DNA from: Aquimarina aquimarini
Lineage (GTDB): Bacteria; Bacteroidota; Bacteroidia; Flavobacteriales; Flavobacteriaceae
Reading direction: 5' to 3'
DNA: 64,000 bases
NCBI RefSeq assembly: GCF_900299535.1
Contig: NZ_OMKE01000001.1
Coordinates: 62,751-126,750 of the forward strand
The position numbers and the translations under genes were made by a program. The notes under the pieces are model-generated. The model was not told the origin of the DNA, made no database searches, and worked only from the letters and a program-made list of their open reading frames with translations. Positions 9,373-18,100 of this stretch are shown here, one piece after another. Position 1 is the first letter of the stretch. Each line of letters starts with the position of its first letter.

Positions 9373-9443
9373 GAAAAAAAGGTCTTTGTGGAGTCGGAGG
9401 GACAAAGTTCGAACTTATTGATCGAAGATGTTCGATTAATTAT
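9345..9443. repeat. Duplicate of ssrA terminator plus tmRNA 3' end (island boundary)
   Basis: Positions 9345-9402 reproduce 19901-19958, covering terminator hairpin, spacer and the 15-nt tmRNA acceptor end, with only a few mismatches. From 9403 the sequence leaves the tmRNA and instead matches the copy at 4559-4614. The arrangement is that expected of an attachment site left on the far side of an element inserted at the 3' end of ssrA. Confidence 0.75.
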
Positions 9444-9525
9444 TTCAAAATCAGACCTAAATAAGTTACTAGTGAAAAAATGATAAAAATATCGCTAAAC
9501 TCTGGAAAAGGATAGATTTGTACTT

Positions 9526-9560
9526 TAAAACAAAAACCAGCTACATTGCTGTAACTGGTT
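9526..9560 (-). terminator. Terminator of the toxin-immunity operon
   Basis: On the minus strand an 11-bp stem (plus-strand 9535-9545 with 9550-9560) containing one G-T pair is followed by a T-rich run (plus-strand aaaacaaaaa at 9526-9535). It lies about 100 nt beyond the immunity stop codon. Confidence 0.65.
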
Positions 9561-9662
9561 CTTTGCTTTTATTTACTCGTACTGCTTACTCTTACCCGCC
9601 AATCTTTGACGCCACGAAGCACAGCTTCGCGGTAGGGGTTTATTTTAATTTTATTTATTAGT

Positions 9663-10226
9663 TTAACTAACAACACTAAGTCTGTTAGGGTCTAAATAAT
9701 TAAATTCAACTTCATCAAGTTTATCCTCTAATCCTTCCATTCCGTATTTCTTTTTATATTCTACTTCATCTTGGGTTATAGGAATCAACCAATAAAATTT
9801 TAAATTTTCATCATAAGAAGGGATATAAAGGCTCTCTAGATTAGGCCCATCTAAATAAGGTAATGATATTAAACCATAATTACATTTTGATTTTTCTTGC
9901 CACGGTCTACCAAAATTAACTGTATGAGATAAATTTAAATTCATCTCTCTATGATAATAGGCTATAGCAGTTAATAACTCTATTAAACTATTATCTTCTT
10001 TTTTAGAAAAAATATGCAATTCTATAGGAGTATCTTCTTCCATTGTAGACATACCACAAGTAGCGTACGTCCACATATCTCTATCTTTATTTGGCTTAAA
10101 AACTAATACTTCAAAATTATCTAATCTTTTATCAACTTTTTCAGTATCCCAAATTTCAGCCTTTGAAAGTTTTCTCCAATTTTTTTCATAATGTTCTATT
10201 ATTTTATTTCTCAAATCACAATCCAT
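9663..10226 (-). CDS. SUFU-domain immunity protein
   Basis: 187 residues from the ATG at 10226, which starts 11 nt inside the end of the toxin gene (the toxin's TGA lies at 10216-10218). This suggests coupled translation. The frame continues further upstream, but that part is the antisense-free overlap with the toxin and is not needed for the domain. The protein resembles the suppressor-of-fused (SUFU) immunity family: FEVLVFKPNKDRDMWTYATCGMS, IELHIFSKKED, a helix LIELLTAIAYYHRE, HTVNFGRPW, GLISLPYLDGP, FYWLIPITQDEVEYKKKYGMEGL, and a final acidic LDEVEFNYLDPNR. SUFU immunity proteins bind and neutralise nuclease toxin tips. It would act in the cytoplasm against the adjacent toxin, protecting the producer from kin. 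Confidence 0.85.
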   Translation of the reverse strand: MDCDLRNKIIEHYEKNWRKLSKAEIWDTEKVDKRLDNFEVLVFKPNKDRDMWTYATCGMSTMEEDTPIELHIFSKKEDNSLIELLTAIAYYHREMNLNLSHTVNFGRPWQEKSKCNYGLISLPYLDGPNLESLYIPSYDENLKFYWLIPITQDEVEYKKKYGMEGLEDKLDEVEFNYLDPNRLSVVS

Positions 10227-13200
10227 GTTTCTTTTTTTGTTGTTTAGAATATGCAGACATTTTTCCTCCTTGTATGTGAGATTCTTTCTTCGGTTGTATT
10301 TGCATTCTGGTACGGTCTTTTGCAAAAGCTTTTCTCGCTTGACTTGACATTGTATGTCCTGGCGCACTACCATTTGCCCCTTCATAATAATGTTTAACTA
10401 AAGGTGTTGTATGGTCTATAACTTCATTACTATTTGCTCCAAAATGTGTACGATCTGCTTTTGTAGGTGTATTACCATAATGTTTTCTTCTATTATAAGC
10501 TTCTGTAGGTTTTACTTTTGCCCTTGGTCTAACTAATAATATCGAAGCTGCTGCCAGTACTTGTTGTGGGTCTGTCCATTGACTTAAAGCTTCTGCAAAT
10601 GACATTGCAACTCCATTACCTACTGTCGGGTTTTGCCAATAATTAATAGCTTTTTGTCTCGCCCATTGCGTTGTAAAACCATCTAATAAATCCAATTCTT
10701 CAAGAGTAACACCTAAAAACTCTGATTTAAAATGGTCGTTCCAAGCTTTAGTATCAGACATTTCTGTTGGAGTGACATCTATTAACTCTTTAAAATCTTC
10801 TAATTCTGCATCAGGAACAATTACAATGTCATCACTACCATCATTAGTATCTAAAAGAGTATTCCCTTTTGTATCTTTATAAATAGTTGTAATAGCTTCT
10901 CCTGTTAATCCTGTTGGGTCAACATAAAAGATAGGATTATTATACCCGTAATGATAAACAGATTGGTCTCCTGTGGTTTCAGCAAGAGCATCGATACTTA
11001 CAAATCTACCAATAGCTGGGGCATAATGACGCCAATCCATTTCGAGCATATTATAACCAAGACTTTCATTACGCTCTTTACCTACATATGTAAAGTGGTT
11101 ATTTTCCCTCCCATTCACGGCAAAATTGTATCCTTTATGTTGCAGCCCAAAGGGATAATAGTTCTTCTCTTCTATAATTTCACTTTGAGTAATAGAACCA
11201 TTCTTATCAGCATCTTTATAGGACAATCGTATATTCCCTAAATGATCTTTAAACTGGTATACATACTTATACCCATCTGCTTCTTTCTCCACATAGCCCT
11301 CTGGATGGTTAAAGAACTCAAGATTTCCATTTTTATAGACATGCTTACCTATGTAAGCGGTCTCTGTTGATGAACTTCCCTCTGTAACGATTTTCTTTAA
11401 TTTCGCTCCAGTGGCGTCGTAAATATAAGTAATATTTCCAGTATTAGAAGCATTATCTACAGTAACTGCTGTAGGCAAGTTTAAATGATTATAAGTTATT
11501 CCTGTAATGCCTTTGTTTTGATCTGTGAGCATATTCCCATTGGCATCATAGCTATAATCATCATTAGTAGTACTACCATCCTTAAATCCATAAGGCTTAT
11601 TAGAAGCATCGGTTACTTTTACTAATTTATTTCCAATATTATTATCACCATATGTATAGTTAAGTTGATCTATTACCCCAAAGTGTTGTGAATTTGTTGG
11701 GTCTATATTTTCAACAATAGCACCTGTTCTATGTAGGGTTAAAATATTTCCCATTTTATCATAGGTAACATTACTCAAGTTATATCTGCCATCATTGCTT
11801 ATAGCGCTATTGATGCGATTCAACCCATCATAAGAATAGGTGTACCATCGTTGTGTATGATCATTGGCAGTTTCCCATTCTGCCTCTGCTATATTACCAT
11901 TAAACAAAGGGGTAGCTCCATGCTCTGGAGTATTATAATTGATCTTAAAAACAAACAGCTTATCAAGAGAGGTGTCTGGATTCGATGGCTGAAAAGCAAG
12001 GTTATTATCCTTATTCTTATTAATATCAGTGAGCCATCCTCGTATGTTATAATCATATGTTATATTCTGTAATCCTCCTCCAACAGCTTTGGATTGTAAT
12101 TGCCCGAGCTCATTGTATGAATTTAAGACCAATTGTACGGGGGCTTGGTCATTGATTTTCTGATATTGTGTTAATAACCTTCCTATATGGTCATATTGGT
12201 AGGTATCTATCGTAACAATAGGTGCATTATTATCTTTAAGATGCTGTGTATGCTCCTCTAGTACTTTACCCACAAAATCAAATTTACTTTTTACAACATC
12301 TTGAGTATTGAGGTATTCATTCTTTGTAATAGAATAGACTGGCCGTAAACGCTTATTATACCAAGTTGCTGTGGTAATCCAATAACTGGTTCCCAATACT
12401 TTTACTTTACTACCAGTAGCTAGCGATTTTGTATTTGCAGCTATTGCTTGTTCCAAACTTGTAGTTGGAGCTGTAAATGAAGTATTTTGTAGAAACTCAT
12501 AATCATCATAATAATTAATGGTTAATATTTCTGCATTTTGGGCATTAGGATATCCATCATTGTTATAATACATAGTAACGCCACCTGTCATAACAGCTAT
12601 ATCACGTTTTACCCATAATGATCCTACAAAACTATTTAGTTCGGTTTGTAGAACATTTCTTTCCCGATTATCTATAATACTTCCTGTATATGCAACTCTT
12701 CCATAAGCATCATACTTGGTAAAGAGCCATTGGCTCTCTTGTTTTAAAAGAGCATCTTGAGTCATTACTGGTTGATCTAGATTGTTGTATACGATATACT
12801 CCCATCCTTTCCCTGGAATTTTCTTTTCTATCAAACGGTTTCTGTAATCGTATTTGTATTGATAGCAAAGTTGGTCAAGTTCATTCTGACTTACCCCATC
12901 AGTAGTATTTACTTTAGGTGGGAGTACATATGAGAGATTCCCAAAATCATCATATACATAATAGGTATTATGTTGTTGCCCCGCATTATAGGTTCGTTTT
13001 AAGAGTACCCTTCCTTGTTTATCTATAAATTCTTCTGTGGTATGATCACTACCAGATACCCAATTCTCATCTTTGGTAATATTTTTGGTTAGACTTGCCA
13101 CAGGATAATAGGGTATTGGGCTACTTAAAGTTGTTTCTCCACTAGCAGTAAAAGTAACTGTAAATGCTTGTACTTCATGTATGGTATTGGTAGTATGTTC

Positions 13201-15099
13201 AAACTTGATCTCATGTCCGTTACCCATTGCCCAATCTTTTCCTGGAGCAGCTTGTTTTTCTAATCTTGCCAAAGGTGAGCGTTCATGCTGACGTTCTGAG
13301 TATGGGTTGACCCCCTGATTTTCTACTCCTTGAAAATCATCCTGATATCGATTTTTATAATAATACTGTAACGCAATTTCCTTGTTTCCTTTTCTATAGC
13401 TCCCGCTATAGTCTTCTATTCCTTCTACATAAGGGAGATAATCTTTATCTTGTCTACCAATACTTGAATAAGAAAAATGCTGTATAATATCTTTAAAAGG
13501 ATGTAATTTTCCTCCTTTTGACTGTGCTATTCCTATTTGTTGTATTGGTCTTCCAAATCCATCAAAATAAGTTACCTCCTCAATTACGTCTTGTCGCTTT
13601 TGAATTTCTGATAAATCACTAATCTCTTTTTGTGGAGTACGCGTGTATATAAAATTTTGATCACTGATGTATGGGTTGATATACTCATCAGAAGGGCAGC
13701 CAGCATCTGTGCCATAAACACCAGGGCATTGATCTCCTTTTATTGCGCTATATCCGATAGGGCGATTACATTGCTGTTTGATATCTCCTTCTTCTCCAAA
13801 TCCATCATTATCTGCATCAACATACCATACAGTTTCAGGGTGCATTTGATTGTCATCATCTTTACAATCTCCAGATTTTAGCACAAAACCTGTAGGTTGA
13901 CTACATTGTTTTTTGGTAATAGTAGTATCTCCCCATCTATCTCCATCACCATCTTTATACCATACAGTTTCTGGGTGTATCTGATTATCATCATCTTTAC
14001 AATCTCCCGATCTCAACACAAAACCTGCTGGTTGACTGCATTGTTTTTTGGTAATAGCAACATTACCCCAAGTGTCTCTATCTATATCTTGATACCATAT
14101 AACATCTGGATGTGTCAATTCATTATCATCATTACAATCCCCTGTTTTTAACACATACGGACCTATAGGTTTTGTACAGGATGATATTACTTTTCTACTA
14201 AAACTATTATTTAATTCTGCAGTATCTACGATAACACCCCAGCCATCTTTATCATCATCACGATACCAGTATTTTGGTATTATAGACGGATCATCATCAT
14301 TACAATCGCCTTTTTTTAAAACATACCCTGGTGGTTGATTACACTGTATTTTTATATTGGTACTACCTCCTTCAGGAGTTATTATAAAAACAGCCTTACC
14401 CCAACCATCATTATCTTTATCACGATACCAGTATTTTGGTATTGAATTAGCATCATTATCATTACAATCCCCTTTTTTTAACACATATCCAGGTGGTTGA
14501 TTACATTGTTGTTTGGTATCGGTCTCTGTACCATAATCATCCCCGTCTTTATCACGATACCACGTTTGAAGCTTAATAGCACTGTTATTATCATTACAAT
14601 CCCCTTTTTTTGTAGAATAAGAGTAAGGGCCTCTAGGGCGACACCTTCTATATGTTTTTGCGGAGATTGTGATATAAAGAGGCCTTGGGTTTTGTGAAAA
14701 TACTGAAGGAACTGGATACCCCTTAAATACAAAATCTGCTTCAGTCAATCTTAAATCCTTCTCACCTCCTTGTCCGTCTTTATCAAAATCTAAATACCAT
14801 ATTGTTTCTAGACTTCCTGCATGTATAGATGGATCGGTATCATCGCAATCTAGATTGTTATCTACATAGCCTGTAGGTGGAATTCTTAAAAAGAAACCAT
14901 TTTCTATTGTTTTAGACACATATGGATTACCCCATGTATCCCCATCAGCATCTCTATAATATGTAACTCCTATTGGTCCAATAGGACCAATAGGCCCAAT
15001 AGGAGTAGGAGTTGGGCCAGGAAATATAGGTTGCAGCAATTGCGAATACCCTGTTAGGGTACATAGCATCGCTAGTATGTATATATATAATTTTTTCAT
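10216..15099 (-). CDS. RHS/YD-repeat polymorphic toxin with MopE-like calcium repeats and HNH-like tip
   Basis: 1627 residues. A signal peptide (ending TGYSQ) leads into a proline-glycine linker with three GPI units. Residues about 47-480 carry eight WY-x-D-x-D-x-D-x-x-G units, each usually followed by GDCNDDD-x-x-x-HP, like the MopE/thrombospondin-type-3 calcium-binding repeats. A DUF6443-like entry (YFDGFGRPIQQIGI) precedes a long YD-repeat shell, and the RHS core ends DHLGNIRLSY ... NYYPFGLQHKGYN ... GRFVSIDALAE ... DPTGL near residue 1398. The remaining 229 residues are the variable tip. Its last 90 hold NEVIDHTTPLVKHYYEG and a basic QIQPKKESHIQGGKMSAYS segment, consistent with an HNH/endonuclease VII-type nuclease. 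The exact toxin subfamily is unassigned. Confidence 0.9.
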   Translation of the reverse strand: MKKLYIYILAMLCTLTGYSQLLQPIFPGPTPTPIGPIGPIGPIGVTYYRDADGDTWGNPYVSKTIENGFFLRIPPTGYVDNNLDCDDTDPSIHAGSLETIWYLDFDKDGQGGEKDLRLTEADFVFKGYPVPSVFSQNPRPLYITISAKTYRRCRPRGPYSYSTKKGDCNDNNSAIKLQTWYRDKDGDDYGTETDTKQQCNQPPGYVLKKGDCNDNDANSIPKYWYRDKDNDGWGKAVFIITPEGGSTNIKIQCNQPPGYVLKKGDCNDDDPSIIPKYWYRDDDKDGWGVIVDTAELNNSFSRKVISSCTKPIGPYVLKTGDCNDDNELTHPDVIWYQDIDRDTWGNVAITKKQCSQPAGFVLRSGDCKDDDNQIHPETVWYKDGDGDRWGDTTITKKQCSQPTGFVLKSGDCKDDDNQMHPETVWYVDADNDGFGEEGDIKQQCNRPIGYSAIKGDQCPGVYGTDAGCPSDEYINPYISDQNFIYTRTPQKEISDLSEIQKRQDVIEEVTYFDGFGRPIQQIGIAQSKGGKLHPFKDIIQHFSYSSIGRQDKDYLPYVEGIEDYSGSYRKGNKEIALQYYYKNRYQDDFQGVENQGVNPYSERQHERSPLARLEKQAAPGKDWAMGNGHEIKFEHTTNTIHEVQAFTVTFTASGETTLSSPIPYYPVASLTKNITKDENWVSGSDHTTEEFIDKQGRVLLKRTYNAGQQHNTYYVYDDFGNLSYVLPPKVNTTDGVSQNELDQLCYQYKYDYRNRLIEKKIPGKGWEYIVYNNLDQPVMTQDALLKQESQWLFTKYDAYGRVAYTGSIIDNRERNVLQTELNSFVGSLWVKRDIAVMTGGVTMYYNNDGYPNAQNAEILTINYYDDYEFLQNTSFTAPTTSLEQAIAANTKSLATGSKVKVLGTSYWITTATWYNKRLRPVYSITKNEYLNTQDVVKSKFDFVGKVLEEHTQHLKDNNAPIVTIDTYQYDHIGRLLTQYQKINDQAPVQLVLNSYNELGQLQSKAVGGGLQNITYDYNIRGWLTDINKNKDNNLAFQPSNPDTSLDKLFVFKINYNTPEHGATPLFNGNIAEAEWETANDHTQRWYTYSYDGLNRINSAISNDGRYNLSNVTYDKMGNILTLHRTGAIVENIDPTNSQHFGVIDQLNYTYGDNNIGNKLVKVTDASNKPYGFKDGSTTNDDYSYDANGNMLTDQNKGITGITYNHLNLPTAVTVDNASNTGNITYIYDATGAKLKKIVTEGSSSTETAYIGKHVYKNGNLEFFNHPEGYVEKEADGYKYVYQFKDHLGNIRLSYKDADKNGSITQSEIIEEKNYYPFGLQHKGYNFAVNGRENNHFTYVGKERNESLGYNMLEMDWRHYAPAIGRFVSIDALAETTGDQSVYHYGYNNPIFYVDPTGLTGEAITTIYKDTKGNTLLDTNDGSDDIVIVPDAELEDFKELIDVTPTEMSDTKAWNDHFKSEFLGVTLEELDLLDGFTTQWARQKAINYWQNPTVGNGVAMSFAEALSQWTDPQQVLAAASILLVRPRAKVKPTEAYNRRKHYGNTPTKADRTHFGANSNEVIDHTTPLVKHYYEGANGSAPGHTMSSQARKAFAKDRTRMQIQPKKESHIQGGKMSAYSKQQKKKHGL

Positions 15100-15153
15100 A
15101 ATACAATCTCTTAATAATTAAAATATTTTGAATATCAATAGTTGCTTACATTA

Positions 15154-18100
15154 TTAGTTCTGTAAGTCAAAAGGAGTAAGTATTGCCCTTTCTAAATCCA
15201 CCGACAACATGCCTTCTTGAAAAGTTGTAAGCTCACTTTTAATATCCATAATTCTAGTGGGGTTTGCAGAAGGGCCTATGGTAACTCTACATACTAGCTG
15301 TCCTGTTTGACCTATCAGACTTCTTGGTATAAAAAAGATTTCGGTAGTTTCAGGGATAAATATTCCAAGAGGATGTTTTGCCTTTCCTATTTCTATAAAC
15401 CATTCTGTGGTATAAGGCGTTGTTATTGCTTCTAATCCCGTGATACTATAACGATATCCTCCTCGCTCTGTATACCATCCAGAACTGTAATATGATTTAG
15501 GGTATTGTAGCTTAAAAACAGTACTGAACTGTGCAGCACTTGGTATTGTAATATTATCTATTAAATGAGGTCGTGGATAGTAAAATACAGGATGTAAACT
15601 AGCTCTACTTCCTTCTCTCCAAGGAAATTCTGTAGCATTAAAATCACTAGGAATAGGAATTTTATATTGCCCGTAATTTAAGTGAACTTTTACACGATCT
15701 AGTTCTGTATTTCGATTACCTGTACCTCCAACAGTAATTGTAGTAGAATCAGGATCTTGCTCCAGATCAATATCCCAATTACTATACCCCCAGGGAATAT
15801 CGAAACCTGTTGAAGGAAAATTAGTGTCTTCTATACCTAAAATTGTACTGGCTACTACTTCACAAACATTGGTATTCGAATTTGTTAAAAAATGAGTAGT
15901 TGATCTATCATAGGGGTCTAAGCCTTTTTTAAATACAACAGGCTTACTATAGTATATTTCTGAAGTAGTTGTTCCAGAAACTGTAGTAGTACCAGAGCCT
16001 GTTTTAGTTATTCTACAAAATATTTTTCCAGTTACTCCATTTAGACAACCAACAGGAAACAATACATTGGGTAACTCTGATACAGTTGTTGCCATAGCTA
16101 TTTCTTTTCCATTTGCTAAAACAATACCCCATTCTACTCTATTTGATGTGTTATCTACATCTTTACCTACTAATTTATAAGACATTCCTTTTCTGGCTGT
16201 CCACCATCCTGAACTGTAAAATGTATCAGGATAAGGCAGATTGTATCCACTTAGTGTAATAGGTACACTAGGTATCCCATTTTCATGTGCTTTTGGTCTA
16301 GGAAAATATAATACAGGATGTAAACTTTTATTTTTGGTCACAGTATTCTCCTCTATTTCTGGCCAATAATATTCTGATACATATGGTTCATTAGGAATAG
16401 GAATACGATAATCTTTTAGAGCCCCCACTTCTATATAAACTTTAGACGATTCATTTCCTACAATATCATTTATATCAACTATTGGTGCTGTTCTGTTACA
16501 CGGGCTACTTGCCCCCTTATAGGCATAACAATATTCTTTTAGAATTTTACCATAATGATCCTTAATAGTTTGTAAACGGTTAAAATCATCATAATAATAA
16601 TATGTAGTCATACCTATAGGATCTGTAATACTAGTTACTCCAATTAAAGGGTCGTAAGTATAGGTAGTTATCTGCCCTTGGATAAAGGTAGCTCTCAAAG
16701 CATCTAATGCGTTTTTAAATGTTTGCTCTGTGGTAGCATTACTATCTTCATTAGATAGTTGTTGTAATTGTGTAATGGTAGCTTGTGGAATGTCCTTATA
16801 AGGAACATTTTTTAAAACCGCAATTATCGCACTGTTTTTATAGCCATAGATATAAGAGGTTTCAACTCCATCAGTTTGCAATACAGACAATACATTACCT
16901 GATCCATCATATTGTTTATACTCTATTCTGTTTTCTAAAGCTGTATTTTCTTTGGCTGTTTGTTGCAGTTCTGGAGCTATAATTGAATTTTGCCAAGTTT
17001 TAAAACTTGTGCGCTGCGTTTGAATTTTTTTATCTCCTACATAAGATTCACTTTGGATTGGCGTAGTATATCTTTTAGTATTAATCAAATGATCAATTGC
17101 CAAGGATTCTGTTGTACTTAGACCAGACAGAGATGTCTTTTCATCGGGATAGTAAAAGATATTTTTAACAGGCGTTCCTAAACTGTTGGTTGCAGTTTGT
17201 TCTTTAAGCACAGAAAACAAAGGGTGATATTTTTGATTTGTTTGAGTAGTTTTGGTGGTACCATCTTTATAAAAATCTTTTACACTTTCTCCTGTTTTTA
17301 TATGGCGTTGCGATGACAAATCTAATTTTTGTGAATAATAATTTGAACGCGTAGATGGTTCTCCAGATGGATCGATAAAATCCCCTTCTATCTGTATAAG
17401 GTCTACAGAAAAGGAATCTAAAACATCCTTTGTATAGGTAACATTAGTTCTTTGTAATAATTTACCTGTAGCATCATACAAACGCTGTAGTTTTAGTTTT
17501 CCTCGAGATAAACCTTCATCTACCATTACATTTTGGAAACCTCCATTTTTATTATAAAAAGTAACAGCAGGCTCACTTACTGCATTTGTTTGATTTCTAA
17601 ACAATGTTCCTATATCATATACGGGAGCCTGTATATTAGGCTCGTCCTTTGAGCTTGTATATATATTTTCGGTTATTCCATGATTTTCTCGATTTTTAAT
17701 CAAAACTCTAGAATATCCAACATATGCACCATCTGTTAGTTCTGCCTGAAATTGTGAAGATGAATATACCTCAAAAAGAAGGTCTTCTAGATTGCCATTT
17801 GTCGAATCTCCATAACCAATCTTTACATTACCGTAAGTAGGTATTGCATTTAACTGCCCAGATGGTTTCCAATTGGTATCAATATAACGATAGTCCAATA
17901 CCTCTTGATGTCCTGTTTCATCTATAATACGCTGAGATTTGATACGTAGACCTCCTCCTTTTATTTCTTTGGTGTTTACCAAAAAAGAGTTTAGTTCGTA
18001 TGAAAACTGTGTAGAAGCTCCTGTTGGATATCGTATACTCTTTAAAGCTCCAGCTTTTGCATATTTTAGGTCGGGCACCATAGAATAATCTCCTGGTAAT

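Noticed and set aside
9601..9640. Small cgaagc/gcttcg hairpin downstream of the immunity gene as main terminator
   Set aside because: It has no T-run; the hairpin at 9526-9560 is the better terminator.
13630..14151. Plus-strand open frames, and DNA periodicity that resembles a CRISPR or repeat array
   Set aside because: They are shadows of the MopE-like protein repeats on the minus strand; the period follows whole protein units, and no cas genes are present.
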